DNA of 64,000 nucleotides from Phycisphaerales bacterium (GCA_040221175.1 JAVJVK010000019.1:248001-312000), one strand, 5' to 3'. Positions 33,734 to 46,956 are shown, counted from the stretch's first letter. Notes: generated by a model not told the origin, from the sequence alone. A program made the numbers and translations.

Positions 33734-34039
33734 ATGCACATCCAGTACAACTACGCCAACATCGACGCGTCCGACGCCCTGGAGTCCCACGTGGCCCAGC
33801 AGCTCGAGTCGCAGGTGGGGCACTTGTACAAGCACCTCACCGGCTTCGAGGTCCATATCGCCGACGAGAACAGCTCGAAGAAGCATGGGCCGGCCGACAA
33901 GCGGTGCACCATCGAGGCCCGGCCGCGCGGGCGCGACCCGATCACGGTCGAGGCGCACGCGGACGACTTCTATCCGGCCATCAACGACGCGGCCCAGAAG
34001 CTGCGCAGCGCGCTGACCAAGCGGCTCGAGCGCGACTAG
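33734..34039 (+). CDS. hpf: Short-form ribosome hibernation promoting factor (HPF/RaiA)
   Basis: A 101-residue protein. MHIQYNYANIDASDALESHV and FEVHIADENSSKKHGPADKR match the N-terminal domain of HPF/RaiA (sigma-54 modulation family), with VEAHADDFYPAINDAAQKL as the second helix. It would bind the decoding centre of idle ribosomes. The long-form C-terminal dimerisation domain is absent. AAGGAG lies 7 bases before the start. The gene ends 4 bases inside the convergent CPBP gene. Confidence 0.88.
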   Translation: MHIQYNYANIDASDALESHVAQQLESQVGHLYKHLTGFEVHIADENSSKKHGPADKRCTIEARPRGRDPITVEAHADDFYPAINDAAQKLRSALTKRLERD

Positions 34040-34845
34040 CTGCCCACGCTCCCCGTAAACACGAACCAACCCAGCCCCACGAAGAACAGCCACCAGCCGT
34101 AGATGGCGTGCTCCATGCCGGCGGCCAGCGTCGATTTCGTGCGCAGGTACGTCCACGCGAAGAGGATGCCGCCAGGGAGGGTCGTCGCGAAGGCCATCCA
34201 GTGCCAGAACGGCGCGTGCAGCCAGGTGAAGGCCAGCACGTTGAGGACGAAGAGCACGCGGACGTCGGGCACGATGCGCCGGTAGCGGTGGAAGAAGAAC
34301 GCCCGGTGGGTGATCTCCTGCGGATACGCGCTCAGCCACGGGTAGCCGATGGCGATGAAGAGCAGGATGATGGGGGCCTCGCGTGGCAATCGCAGGAACG
34401 CGTCGACCTCTTCCCCCCCGCGGCTCAGCGTCATGAGCCCCGTAAGCTTCGAAAGCACGTAAGCCGCCGCGAGCATGGCCACGGCGTTGATGGCAAACAG
34501 GCCAAAGATGCGCTTGGCATCCTTGCGGAAGGCCGGCCAGTTCCAGAGCTGGCGGGCGGGGTAGCTGGGGTCGATGGCCAGCCAGATGCCCAGGAGCATG
34601 GCCGAGGCGATGAGCGTGGGGAACAGCAGCGAGCCCGGTGGCACCGGCGGGTCGGCCAGCACGTTCAGCCCCACGGCGTTGAAGAGTCCGTCGAAGCGGT
34701 TCTCTGGATCCATGACCGCGGCTGCCAAGGCGGGCAGGAAAGCGAAGAGGAACGCCATCTCGATCCATAGCCACGCCCGCATCGCGAGCCGCGGCCTGCC
34801 GGGGGGATCGATCGGATTGGGGATGCTGGTGCTAGCTGAGGTCAT
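34036..34845 (-). CDS. CPBP family intramembrane metalloprotease-like protein
   Basis: A 269-residue polytopic protein with about seven membrane helices. The family motifs are recognisable: YPQEITHRAFFFHRY (the EExxxR motif, with the first Glu replaced by Gln), FTWLHAPFWHW (the FxxxH motif) and GMEHAIYGWW (final His). Members include Rce1-type proteases and bacteriocin-immunity proteins. The Glu-to-Gln change might lower activity. Start at 34845 is uncertain because no strong ribosome site is visible; the alternative at 34950 adds a Gly/Arg-rich, probably untranslated stretch. Convergent with hpf. Confidence 0.78.
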   Translation of the reverse strand: MTSASTSIPNPIDPPGRPRLAMRAWLWIEMAFLFAFLPALAAAVMDPENRFDGLFNAVGLNVLADPPVPPGSLLFPTLIASAMLLGIWLAIDPSYPARQLWNWPAFRKDAKRIFGLFAINAVAMLAAAYVLSKLTGLMTLSRGGEEVDAFLRLPREAPIILLFIAIGYPWLSAYPQEITHRAFFFHRYRRIVPDVRVLFVLNVLAFTWLHAPFWHWMAFATTLPGGILFAWTYLRTKSTLAAGMEHAIYGWWLFFVGLGWFVFTGSVGS

Positions 34846-34974
34846 CTGGAGCACAATGATGCCCCCGGGCCCTTGGCCACGCCGGGCCGACCTTGGAATC
34901 CCTTGGCCGTGGCCCCCCCGTGACCCAGAAGTTTCAGAAGACCCCAGCACCCCCCTGCTGTCGCCAAAACGCCG

Positions 34975-34983
34975 ATAATACCA
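34975..34983 (-). promoter_or_regulatory. Possible extended -10 promoter for the CPBP gene
   Basis: The minus strand reads TGGTATTAT, an extended -10 element, in an AT-rich patch. Transcription would begin near 34968 and give a ~120-base leader before the CPBP start. No good -35 accompanies it. Confidence 0.35.
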
Positions 34984-35087
34984 GTTATGTTGAATTCAAA
35001 GTGAGGCCGCCGGGGGTGAACTCGCCGAGGCCGAGAGACGGCAAGGGTTGGGCTGGAGCGGCAGGTGACCCGGGGTGCTGGGTGGGG

Positions 35088-35558
35088 TCACGCTGTTCTC
35101 AAGGTCTCGGGCTCCGTCCCCTCGCGATCCACGGCTCCGCCGATGACCAGGGCCGAGGCGATGATCAGGATGTTCTTGACGATGTACTGACCCTCGAGCG
35201 TCAAGCCATACGGCACGCGGCCGGGCTGGAATGTGACCTCGGGCAGGATCACCAGCGGCATGAACGTGCCGACCATCTGCAGGGCCAGCAGGCCGATGGC
35301 AAAACGGAGCGTGGGCCGGAACAGGAACAGCACACCGATCAGGACCTCCCACCAGCCGATGATGGCCAGCCAGGTCTCGGACGAGAGCAGGGGCATCCAG
35401 TCCACCGTCTGGAGCACCAACTGCTCGGCCGGTGAGATGCCCAGCGGCTTGAGGACGCCGAACCAGATGAAGATGACGGCCAAGGCGAATCGGAGGGCCC
35501 CATGGCCATAGCGACGCATGAATCGTGCGATCCGCCGGTCGATTGTCTTGAGGTTCAT
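35088..35558 (-). CDS. DoxX-like membrane protein
   Basis: A 156-residue protein with four predicted membrane helices: ALRFALAVIFIWFGVLKPLG, WLAIIGWWEVLIGVLFLF, FAIGLLALQMVGTFMPLVIL and VKNILIIASALVIGGAV. The pattern and the conserved Phe-Gly-x-Leu-Lys turn fit the DoxX/DUF417 superfamily, whose members often support redox or thiol stress defence. Start at 35558 is supported by GGAGG 5 bases upstream. It is divergent from the HIT gene. Exact subfamily is uncertain. Confidence 0.78.
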   Translation of the reverse strand: MNLKTIDRRIARFMRRYGHGALRFALAVIFIWFGVLKPLGISPAEQLVLQTVDWMPLLSSETWLAIIGWWEVLIGVLFLFRPTLRFAIGLLALQMVGTFMPLVILPEVTFQPGRVPYGLTLEGQYIVKNILIIASALVIGGAVDREGTEPETLRTA

Positions 35559-35636
35559 CGCTGCCTCCGGAGCCATGATACGAACCAGCCGCCCGTGTCT
35601 GGATGCTCGCGCAACGCGCTCGCCCTATCTTGATGC

Positions 35637-36071
35637 ATGGCCCAGGAAACCACCATCTTCGACAAGATCATCGCCGGCGAGATCCCGTGCCACAAGGTGT
35701 ACGAGGACGACCACGTCCTGGCGTTCCTGGATGTCGCGCCGCTGAGCCGGGGGCACACACTGGTGATCCCCAAAGAACGCGCGGCCCAGATGGACCAACT
35801 GAGCGACGAATCGGCTGCCGCGATCGGCCGGGTGCTGCCGCGGATCTGTCGAGCGGTCCTCAAGGCAACCGGTGCCACGGCGTACAACCTTCTCCAGAAT
35901 AACGGGGCACAGGCGCACCAGGCGGTGATGCACCTGCACGTGCACGTGATCCCCCGCTATCCGGAGAAGGCCGAGGGCGAGCCGGGAGGCGGACTGGGGA
36001 TTGGCTGGCCAGCAGGCGAGCTCCAGGATGGGCCGCAACTCGCGTCGGAGATCGCCGCCGCCATGGGTTGA
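35637..36071 (+). CDS. HIT family nucleotide-binding protein
   Basis: A 144-residue protein with the histidine triad HLHVHVIP near residues 100-107. TIFDKIIAGEIPCHKVYEDD and LAFLDVAPLSRGHTLVIPKE are the usual first blocks of bacterial Hint-like hydrolases, which cleave adenosine phosphoramidates. The middle His of the triad is the nucleophile. It precedes atpD by 178 bases on the same strand; whether they share a transcript is unclear. Confidence 0.93.
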   Translation: MAQETTIFDKIIAGEIPCHKVYEDDHVLAFLDVAPLSRGHTLVIPKERAAQMDQLSDESAAAIGRVLPRICRAVLKATGATAYNLLQNNGAQAHQAVMHLHVHVIPRYPEKAEGEPGGGLGIGWPAGELQDGPQLASEIAAAMG

Positions 36072-36132
36072 CCCCCGGGCCGATGTGCCGTGGGGCGCCG
36101 GCCGGAAACTGCCCACCAGACCCATCGGATAG

Positions 36133-37689
<1,557 letters not shown>

Positions 37690-37717
37690 GCGACACCCGC
37701 GATCGCGCAACAGCTTC

Positions 37718-37745
37718 GAGCGGCCCCGGGCCGCTCTTTTTGTTG
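37718..37745 (+). terminator. Rho-independent terminator of atpD
   Basis: GAGCGGCC and GGCCGCTC (37718-37736) form a GC-rich stem followed by TTTTTGTTG. It lies 28 bases past the atpD stop and separates it from the convergent gene. Confidence 0.9.
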
Positions 37746-37753
37746 TCTTCCTT

Positions 37754-39130
37754 TCAAGGCGCCTGGTCGACAATGGACAGGCCCCCCAGCGGGTCGCCCG
37801 CCTCCGCGTCACCCTGCCAACCGGTCAATGCCCGGCTGGCAAGCGCGTACGTTTCGCCCTGACGCGCATAGTGCCAGGGCTGCTCGGTCACCGGATCGAC
37901 GTGCAGGCCATCGGGCAACAGGTCGCCCAGGTCGTCGAGCGATCCGGGCAACTGGTCGTGCACCAAACGATATCGCTCAATCGCGATCGCCACCCGCGTG
38001 CCCGCCGATTCGATCCGAGTTCGTCGTCCCCATGCGATCGGCTGCGCGTACTCGCTCAGCGTGATCATGAGCGCCGGCCAGCGTTCGCCCGGGCCATCGC
38101 CAAGGTCCACGAACGCCGTGTGCAGCGCGTCCAGCGCGGCGTCGGCTTCCACGATCGCAGCGCCACTGGCACGGGCCGACGCGTTCGCTGCCTGAACGAA
38201 CCGATCCAGCCACGCCAGAGAGTCTTCAAGCGGCCCGCGATACTCGTCCTGATCGAATCCCATCGACGCCATGACGCCATCCCATTCGGCGGCTCGTCGA
38301 TCGTCCAGATGGCCCCCCACCGTGTGCATGCGCTCCAGCGAGTCAAGCGTGACAATGCGATCACCCCCGATCGCGTGCGTCGCCGGCGCGAAGTCATGCT
38401 CGAATCGCCTGATCCGCTCATCGAGGGTGCGCAGCCATACATCGTCGCGCACGGGTGCGAGCCGCAGAAGCGAACGTTCCAACGCCAGCGCGCTGGTTGC
38501 GATTCGCCAGGCATAGACGTACTCCAGCGTGCCGCCCTGCCAGGAAAGGACCTCCGCCAGCGTCAGCGATTCGTCGAGAGCCGCCATCCGCTCGATCGGG
38601 CCGGGTGGATCAGACTTGGCCGCTACGTACGCCCGGACCGAGAGAGCCCGCTGCAGGAAAATCGCCTCGCGCGGCCCGTCCCATAAGGCCCCGATCAGTA
38701 GATCCTCGGGCGCAAGCTCATCGAACGGCCGAACGGCGACCCGGACCTCGACGAGGCGAGCAGCGGTATCAAACAACCCCGCGGCCTCTGCATCGCTCAC
38801 GGCCGCCGCCAAAAGGTCCAGCTCCGCTGCATCGGCATTGCCGATGTCGAATCCGCGGAGCACCTCTGCCTGTTCGCCAAGCGCCTCGCGCGCCTGGGCG
38901 ACGTTTGCCAGTTCCATCGCGAACTCGTCCCATTGATCCCTGGCGTCCGGCCATTGTTCGAGCTGCGCCCGCAGGATGTACTCATGTAACGCCGGAGCCT
39001 GCGCGGTCCTTGACACGGGAGCCATCGACGTCCGCCATCGCCACATCCCAACGCAAAACGCAGCCAACACGACCACCGCCAATGCGAGCCCAAGCAAGAC
39101 CCGCCTGGCGCCGCCTTCACCTAGACCCAT
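37754..39130 (-). CDS. Membrane-anchored hypothetical protein with pseudopilin-like tail
   Basis: A 458-residue protein with one N-terminal membrane helix (RVLLGLALAVVVLAAFCVGMW) and a long, mostly helical, Ala/Glu-rich region. The last ~100 residues read SAGTRVAIAIERYRLVHDQL then LPGSLDDLGDLLPDGL and DPVTEQPWHYARQGE. This G-x-x-L-x-x-L-x-P and D-P-x-x-x-x-P-x-x-Y pattern resembles the globular end of type II pseudopilins and many planctomycete membrane proteins. Its ATG directly abuts the stop of the DinB-like gene, with GGGGGAG upstream, so they form an operon. Function unknown. Confidence 0.65.
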   Translation of the reverse strand: MGLGEGGARRVLLGLALAVVVLAAFCVGMWRWRTSMAPVSRTAQAPALHEYILRAQLEQWPDARDQWDEFAMELANVAQAREALGEQAEVLRGFDIGNADAAELDLLAAAVSDAEAAGLFDTAARLVEVRVAVRPFDELAPEDLLIGALWDGPREAIFLQRALSVRAYVAAKSDPPGPIERMAALDESLTLAEVLSWQGGTLEYVYAWRIATSALALERSLLRLAPVRDDVWLRTLDERIRRFEHDFAPATHAIGGDRIVTLDSLERMHTVGGHLDDRRAAEWDGVMASMGFDQDEYRGPLEDSLAWLDRFVQAANASARASGAAIVEADAALDALHTAFVDLGDGPGERWPALMITLSEYAQPIAWGRRTRIESAGTRVAIAIERYRLVHDQLPGSLDDLGDLLPDGLHVDPVTEQPWHYARQGETYALASRALTGWQGDAEAGDPLGGLSIVDQAP

Positions 39131-39673
39131 CTACCACTCCCCCGCATACTTGCACCCAAACTCCCCCGCCGCCCGCTCGATGAGTTGGTGCCGCCGCTTG
39201 ATGAGTTGGCGGGCGTGCAGCGTGTCGTGATCGGCCCAACTCGCGAGGAGGTCACCGGCACGGATTGCAAAGCCCCTGGGGTGTTGGTGCGCACGCTGCC
39301 AGTCGATCGCCTCCAGCGGCCCCAGCGAGTCGAGCCAGGCAAGGTTTTCTCGCCGCAGCCTCCTGAATTCGTCCCGAAACGCCTGCGGATCGCCGGCAAG
39401 GTCGTTGAACCGCTTGACGTCTCCCTCCGGGTCGATTGCCGGCCAAGGCTCTGCCGGGTCTCGCAGCGTACTTTCCAGGCGGGGGCGGAAGTCCTCTCGT
39501 TCCTCGCGGGCGAGGTGGCCCAGGATCTCGGCAACAGCCCAGTGTTCGGGGGCCGGCTTCCATCGCCACTCGGATTCTGGTACGTCGGCGACGATGGCCG
39601 CCAGGAGATCCGGGAACGACCGCAACCGTTCAACGCACACCGCGGGCTGGAATCGCGAGGCCGGATCGGGCAA
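39131..39673 (-). CDS. DinB superfamily protein
   Basis: A ~180-residue four-helix protein. FPDLLAAIVADVPESEWRWK, EHWAVAEILGHLAREEREDF, LDSLGPLEAIDWQRA and LLASWADHDTLHARQL give the three His (HL, HD and LH contexts) that bind a metal in DinB/YfiT-type thiol transferases. The start is uncertain: TTG at 39673 has AGAGGGGG upstream and leaves room for divergent promoters, whereas GTG at 39721 has none. It heads a two-gene unit with the membrane protein after it. Confidence 0.82.
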   Translation of the reverse strand: MPDPASRFQPAVCVERLRSFPDLLAAIVADVPESEWRWKPAPEHWAVAEILGHLAREEREDFRPRLESTLRDPAEPWPAIDPEGDVKRFNDLAGDPQAFRDEFRRLRRENLAWLDSLGPLEAIDWQRAHQHPRGFAIRAGDLLASWADHDTLHARQLIKRRHQLIERAAGEFGCKYAGEW

Positions 39674-39741
39674 GACGCACCCCCTCTTCGCCCGAGGGTA
39701 GCTCGGCGGCGTAGCATGCACGAGCCACAGGAGGCCCGGCC

Positions 39742-40326
39742 ATGACGACCACCGGCACCACCTTCCCGACGATCAACCTGCTTAAGTGGATCGACGAGCA
39801 TCCCGAGGCGTTTACGCCACCGGTGATGAATAAGCAGTTCTTCAGCGAGAGCGAAGACGCGATCATCTTCGTGTCAAAGGGCCCCAACACCCGGAACGAT
39901 TACCACGTTAACGCGACCGAGGAGCTGTTCTATCAGCTCAAGGGCGACATTGCCGTGCGCGTGCGACCGCTCGATGGTTCCGAGCCGCACAACGTCATCG
40001 TGCGCGAGGGCGAACTGTTCCTGCTGCCCCGCTGGGTCCCCCACCGCCCCCAGCGGCCGGCGGACACCTTGGGCCTGATCGTCGAGTTCCCCCGTGGATT
40101 CGATGAGAACGGCAACCCCCACAAGGACGGCCTGCGCTGGTATTGCCCCAAGTGCGACACGCTGGTGCACGAGGCGACGTTCCTGCTCAAGCACATCGAC
40201 CGCGACCTGCACAAGGTGATGGATAACTTCTGGGATGGGCCCGAAGAGGGCCGGACGTGCCAGAACTGCGGCACGGTGATCACACGGGCGCCCGAGTTCG
40301 AGATGGATCCGTTGGGCGGGGGATGA
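39742..40326 (+). CDS. nbaC: 3-hydroxyanthranilate 3,4-dioxygenase
   Basis: A 194-residue cupin. It opens with NLLKWIDEHPEAFTPPV, followed by GPNTRNDYHVNATEELFYQL, in which the His and Glu of the iron site lie, and LFLLPRWVPHRPQRP, which supplies the last His. The C-terminus carries two CxxC pairs (CPKC and CQNC) that form the rubredoxin-like iron site seen in bacterial members. The enzyme opens the ring of 3-hydroxyanthranilate on the route from tryptophan to quinolinate/NAD or to breakdown. GGAGG precedes the start by 7 bases. No other kynurenine-pathway gene is nearby. Confidence 0.94.
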   Translation: MTTTGTTFPTINLLKWIDEHPEAFTPPVMNKQFFSESEDAIIFVSKGPNTRNDYHVNATEELFYQLKGDIAVRVRPLDGSEPHNVIVREGELFLLPRWVPHRPQRPADTLGLIVEFPRGFDENGNPHKDGLRWYCPKCDTLVHEATFLLKHIDRDLHKVMDNFWDGPEEGRTCQNCGTVITRAPEFEMDPLGGG

Positions 40327-40331
40327 GAATC

Positions 40332-42470
40332 TCAGCACCCTCGCACGAATCGATCCTGAAACGCCAGGAAATCGAAGATCGTGAGACGTCCGTCGCCGTC
40401 CAGATCCGCTGAAGATTCACCATCGGCGAACTCGGCCTGGAAGGCAAGGAAATCGAACACATCCAGCACGCCATCGCCCGTGCGATCGGCTGCACACAAG
40501 ACCAGTGTCGCAGTGTCTTCGGCATAGACAACATGGGCCGGCCCCACCGCTTGGACCGCGGCGGCTTGCTCCACCTGGATGCTGGAGAACCGTCCAGTCA
40601 GCGATGTCGCGAGCAGGAACTCGTATCGATCGCTCGGCTCGGGTTCATAGCCATCCGCGAAGCGAACCTCCAATGTACCGTCGAGTTCGAGCATGGCGTT
40701 GCCAGCCACGCGGTCGTGCAACGCCGCACCAGCACCGGCGACGTCAACGATGAGCCTGGAATCGGGGTGGCACGCGAGCGTCGCGTCGGCGACCTCGATC
40801 ACGCCCGGACGACTCGGGCCGCCTTCCCCATTGGGCGAGAACGTTCCCTGAAGGACGAAATCCCCAAACCGGATGAGACCACGGCCGCGCACGACTCCGG
40901 TTGGGCCGATTGTGATCGGTTCGCCAACACCACGCGTCCGCAACGAGGCGGCGGAGGTATCGCCGGAATCTGGCGCGCTGAGTTCGACGATTGCATCCAG
41001 GGCTGATCGTGGTTCGACCCAGAGAATAGTCAAGCGATCGAGGCTGGCGGAGTTGACCATCAACACGCCGGGATCTTTCGCGTCCGCACCAATCCGCCCC
41101 CCGATGACTGCGCTGGTTCCCGCAACGATCTTCCACCGTCCCTTGAATGTGGCATCGGAAACGGTGCCCCCCTTCAGGGTGCCGGCCTGGTCCCCATGTC
41201 CTGCTACCCATCGCCCGCCACGAAGTTCCGCCGACGTCAGGCTTATCGTGCCGCCAGTCGAACGGATCTCGCCACCATCTGCTTGCGAAATAACGGCATC
41301 CGGACTGAAAGAGATGAACCCATCCGGCCCTGGCGCCTCGATTACGCCCTCATTGTGAATGCGGCCGTAGAGCCCACCCCAACCGGTGACAACACCTTGC
41401 GGCAGAATGGTGGCGACACCATCGCGAAACTGGCCCAGCCCCGCGGTTGTGGCAGAATTGAGCACGACGCGGATGCCAAGGGACGCGTCGCCAAACAATT
41501 GAATGGTGGTCGTGGCAGTGCCCTTGTTGTCGTTGACAACGATCGTGGCATCACCGGTAAGTGATCCTTCGACCGTGAATCGGCGTCCCTCTCGCATGCC
41601 CCAAAGGCCTTCGAGGGTGCAGTCGAGAAGCGTCGTGTTCAACGCATCCAATGAGGCAGAGGCCCCGACTGCAGTGCCGATGGCAATTCCTGTGAGATAA
41701 GACCCGTTAGGCGAAAAGATCCCCCCTTCGGATAGTTCCAACCGACCCCCTTCGATGGACGTCGGTGATAGCGTGGATATCGCGACCGTAGCATCGGAGT
41801 CGACTCCACGTATCACCCCGTCCGTGGATTGGACGATTCGCCCGCTCAGTAGGAGTCTTGGGTCATCCCCATTCGCCTCGATGACGCCGTGGTTTTCAAA
41901 CCATCCGTCAAGCCATCCACCGCCCGTTACGCGCCCACTCGAAGTAATTCGCACCGGAATACTCGGATCATCATTCGCGATGCGACTTCGCTGCGATGCG
42001 CCGGAATCACGCCTGAGCCGCAGCGTTCCTGCTACGACACCCCCGCCGTCAACAAACAGCGTGGTATCTTCCCCACGGTCGGGCGGCTGAAGCCAGAACT
42101 CTCCCGCGCCACAAAGCTCGCCGAGTCGGAACCGGCGGTTCTTCGCCAGTAGCGCGACCGCTTGCGGATTGCTGAGATCCAGCACGTCCACCTGCGGAAA
42201 GGGCAACGGCGAGCCCATGGGCACCCCTGCGATCGTGACGACGTAGGGTCCATCCCCGCCCAGCGTGGCGCGGTCGTCGGGGCCCGGCACACCGGTGGGA
42301 AGCCAATTGCTCTCAACGTCGAAGCGGCCATCAAGGGGCATCGCCCACTCGTACTCTGTCTGGGCGATCGCGGCGGTTCCGGCCGCGAGAGACGCTGCGA
42401 CAGCCATGAGCCTGCTGGCTCTGGGGGACTGCTGTGCCGTACAGAGTTCACGCTTGCTTGGTCGATGCAT
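40332..42470 (-). CDS. Secreted beta-helix-like protein with GC-type dockerin
   Basis: A 712-residue exported protein. A signal region (RLMAVAASLAAGTAAIAQ) is followed by ~600 residues of short strands with recurring Gly and Asp, such as GRFDVESNWLPTGVPGPDD, INNEGVIEAxG-type turns and repeated GGRxxxG motifs. This looks like a right-handed beta-helix of the autotransporter/filamentous kind. The end is the double acidic module: CAADRTGDG, FDFLAFQAEF, ADLDGDG, FDFLAFQDRF, closing RGC. It probably coats or binds the cell surface. Start at 42470 is the first Met that leaves a normal signal peptide. It is convergent with the dioxygenase gene, 5 bases apart. Confidence 0.78.
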   Translation of the reverse strand: MHRPSKRELCTAQQSPRASRLMAVAASLAAGTAAIAQTEYEWAMPLDGRFDVESNWLPTGVPGPDDRATLGGDGPYVVTIAGVPMGSPLPFPQVDVLDLSNPQAVALLAKNRRFRLGELCGAGEFWLQPPDRGEDTTLFVDGGGVVAGTLRLRRDSGASQRSRIANDDPSIPVRITSSGRVTGGGWLDGWFENHGVIEANGDDPRLLLSGRIVQSTDGVIRGVDSDATVAISTLSPTSIEGGRLELSEGGIFSPNGSYLTGIAIGTAVGASASLDALNTTLLDCTLEGLWGMREGRRFTVEGSLTGDATIVVNDNKGTATTTIQLFGDASLGIRVVLNSATTAGLGQFRDGVATILPQGVVTGWGGLYGRIHNEGVIEAPGPDGFISFSPDAVISQADGGEIRSTGGTISLTSAELRGGRWVAGHGDQAGTLKGGTVSDATFKGRWKIVAGTSAVIGGRIGADAKDPGVLMVNSASLDRLTILWVEPRSALDAIVELSAPDSGDTSAASLRTRGVGEPITIGPTGVVRGRGLIRFGDFVLQGTFSPNGEGGPSRPGVIEVADATLACHPDSRLIVDVAGAGAALHDRVAGNAMLELDGTLEVRFADGYEPEPSDRYEFLLATSLTGRFSSIQVEQAAAVQAVGPAHVVYAEDTATLVLCAADRTGDGVLDVFDFLAFQAEFADGESSADLDGDGRLTIFDFLAFQDRFVRGC

Positions 42471-42533
42471 AGCGGCCAGATTAACCGATTCCCGATCGCC
42501 GATCAAGCACATTTCGTGACGATACCATCCGCC

Positions 42534-42839
42534 ATGCCCAGGCCATCGGTCTTGACGCCTTCCGATCCAGCGCTATGCCCGGTCCCGGCGGGTAGCACGG
42601 GCTGGCTCGCGCTGGCGATTCGCCCTACGGTCATCCGCCGCGGACTGATGTACGCCGTCATCGTCGGCGCGGTGCTCATTACGATCAACCACGGCGACGC
42701 GATCGTTCGCGGCGATGTGGCGCCCGGGCGGTTCCTGAAGATGGGTCTGACGGTGCTGGTGCCCTACGTCGTCTCGACGCTCTCGAGCGTGGGCGCCCTG
42801 CGCACCGTAGCGCGACAACAGCACGCTCAACGCCACTGA
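42534..42839 (+). CDS. nrtS: NrtS-like membrane protein
   Basis: A 101-residue protein with two membrane helices. RPTVIRRGLMYAVIVGAVLI then TINHGDAIVRGD, PGRFLKMGLTVLVPYVVSTL and SSVGAL match the small NrtS nitrate/nitrite transporter family (two helices, a conserved NxGD turn and YxVSxxSS). Only the last 102 codons of a longer frame belong to the gene. It is divergent from the beta-helix gene and overlaps the convergent EEP gene by 13 bases. Transport role comes from the family name, not from context. Confidence 0.75.
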   Translation: MPRPSVLTPSDPALCPVPAGSTGWLALAIRPTVIRRGLMYAVIVGAVLITINHGDAIVRGDVAPGRFLKMGLTVLVPYVVSTLSSVGALRTVARQQHAQRH

Positions 42840-43858
42840 AACCCTACCGCAATCGGCCGATGATCGCTGCCGACGTCAGGCCCCACCGCCGACCACACCG
42901 GCTCGAGCGTCCCACCGTAGATCGCGTGATCGATACGGATGCCCGGGGCGAGTGATAAGAGCCCCCGGGTCGGACCCCAAGTCGCTCCGCGACCGCCACC
43001 GATCCGGTCGTGTGCCTCGCGCATGTTCCGCTTTGCAAAGCGTCGCAGGTGGTTCGAGCGCCAGGGCGCATTGAAGTCGCCTACGAGGAGATACCCGTCG
43101 ACGTGTGCCCCGAGACGGTGGTCGGCATCATCGGCCAGCACGTCCAGTTGGCGCAACTGAGCCCGCACCAACTCATACCTCATCGGCGGATACACGTGGA
43201 CGTTGGCGACGTCGACGAGTCTGCCCTGGTGTTCGATCGTGGCCCGTGGCGCGGTCATCTTCCAGCGACGCGCGAAGACGTCGGTCTCGAGTTGGTCGAA
43301 CGGCAAACGGCTTATGATTGCCTGTCCGTGAGCACCGCCCGGCTCTTGCCACGCGTACGGGTAGCTCACCTGGAGCGACTCGCGCACGACGGTCGGGAAC
43401 GGCTCGTCATACTCCTGCAACAGGATGATGTCCGGATCCACCTCTTCGATCCAGGCGAGTAGCAGCTCGGGGCGTGCCGTGCCGTAGCGGATGTTGCAGC
43501 TGAGGACGGTCAAGATCGACTCGTCGTCGACCGGTGGCGGCGTCGAACGCAGGGCGCGCAGCCCGATGGGGCCCATGGTGACCAGGACGCACAGCAGCAG
43601 CGCCGCGCCGAGCCTCCAGCGCCGCAGGGCAATGGCGACGAGCATGAGAAGAGTTACCGCCAGGCCCGCGTGGAAGGCGAACGTCTGCACCATGAGTGCC
43701 ACGAAAGCAAGGCTCGGGACGTTGTCGCCCGCTAGCCTCGAACCCGCCAGAGCCAGGAGGAGGCCGAGGGCCGCGGCCCACGCCACAAACGAAAACCCGC
43801 GAGCCAGCGTGCTCCGGGCGTGCGTGCGACTGGTGGTGTTCGTACCGCCGACTGGCAT
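42827..43858 (-). CDS. Membrane-anchored endonuclease/exonuclease/phosphatase family protein
   Basis: A 343-residue protein with three N-terminal membrane helices in the first ~105 residues, then an EEP domain: LTVLSCNIRYGTARPE, PDIILLQEYDEPFP, VDVANVHVYPP, GYLLVGDFNAPWRS and GSDHRPIAVGF. Catalytic Asn, Glu, His, Asp, Asn and the final SDH are intact. The layout is that of YafD-like membrane phosphodiesterases with a periplasmic catalytic part. Start at 43858 gives the first Met before the helices. It lies 34 bases downstream of clpB on the same strand. Confidence 0.85.
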   Translation of the reverse strand: MPVGGTNTTSRTHARSTLARGFSFVAWAAALGLLLALAGSRLAGDNVPSLAFVALMVQTFAFHAGLAVTLLMLVAIALRRWRLGAALLLCVLVTMGPIGLRALRSTPPPVDDESILTVLSCNIRYGTARPELLLAWIEEVDPDIILLQEYDEPFPTVVRESLQVSYPYAWQEPGGAHGQAIISRLPFDQLETDVFARRWKMTAPRATIEHQGRLVDVANVHVYPPMRYELVRAQLRQLDVLADDADHRLGAHVDGYLLVGDFNAPWRSNHLRRFAKRNMREAHDRIGGGRGATWGPTRGLLSLAPGIRIDHAIYGGTLEPVWSAVGPDVGSDHRPIAVGFQWR

Positions 43859-43892
43859 AGCCACGCTACGCCATGGCACGCCAGCGGTTCGC

Positions 43893-46604
<2,712 letters not shown>

Positions 46605-46634
46605 GTCGGGTCCCTCCGAAAGAATCGGAAGAAC

Positions 46635-46663
46635 CTCATACAAAGGGCGCGCCGAAACGACAA
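46635..46663 (-). promoter_or_regulatory. Possible promoter of clpB
   Basis: The minus strand reads TTGTCG, 17 bases, TATGAG, ending ~30 bases before the clpB ATG. Each hexamer matches the housekeeping consensus at four positions. The -35 overlaps the T-rich end of the upstream terminator. Confidence 0.4.
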
Positions 46664-46670
46664 ACCCCGC

Positions 46671-46699
46671 TGGCGGGCCTCCCAGCGGGGTCAGGATTC
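46671..46699 (-). terminator. Terminator of the YjfB-like gene
   Basis: ACCCCGCTGG and CCAGCGGGGT pair perfectly over 10 bp. On the minus strand TTTGTCGTTT follows. It lies ~50 bases past the stop of the small gene at 46747-46956 and just before the clpB promoter. Confidence 0.6.
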
Positions 46700-46746
46700 G
46701 TCAGGCACGGCAGTCCGGCGACCCCGGCTGCCGCTCTGGCAGCATC

Positions 46747-46956
46747 TCAGCCGGAGACGTCCAGCCGGCCGCCGCCTTCTCCCGGCAGCGGCGTCCCCGA
46801 AACCTCGCCCCGGCCGGCCCGGCCAACGCTGGCGGCCGCTTCGATCAGGGAATTCATGGCCCGGCCCTCGGCCCGGGCGGCATCCAGTTGCTTGCCCGCC
46901 ACGGCCATGCTCACGGCGTTGGCGATGCTGACGTTGCTCATGCTCGGAACGTTCAT
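46747..46956 (-). CDS. YjfB-like putative motility protein
   Basis: A 69-residue protein: MSNVSIANAVSMAVAGKQLD then AARAEGRAMNSLIEAA and a Gly-rich tail. The helix with alternating Ala/Met and the following K/R-x-A-x-E-x-x-G-x-A-x-x-x-L pattern match the short YjfB family, listed as putative motility proteins and often under flagellar control. A longer in-frame reading up to 47343 is not supported, since that part is Arg/Pro-rich. No strong ribosome site distinguishes MNVPS from MSNVS. Confidence 0.55.
   Translation of the reverse strand: MNVPSMSNVSIANAVSMAVAGKQLDAARAEGRAMNSLIEAAASVGRAGRGEVSGTPLPGEGGGRLDVSG

Noticed and set aside
34036-34845. Reading the CPBP protein as a bacteriocin-immunity gene
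   Set aside because: No bacteriocin-like gene or transporter lies nearby; the family is too broad for that call.
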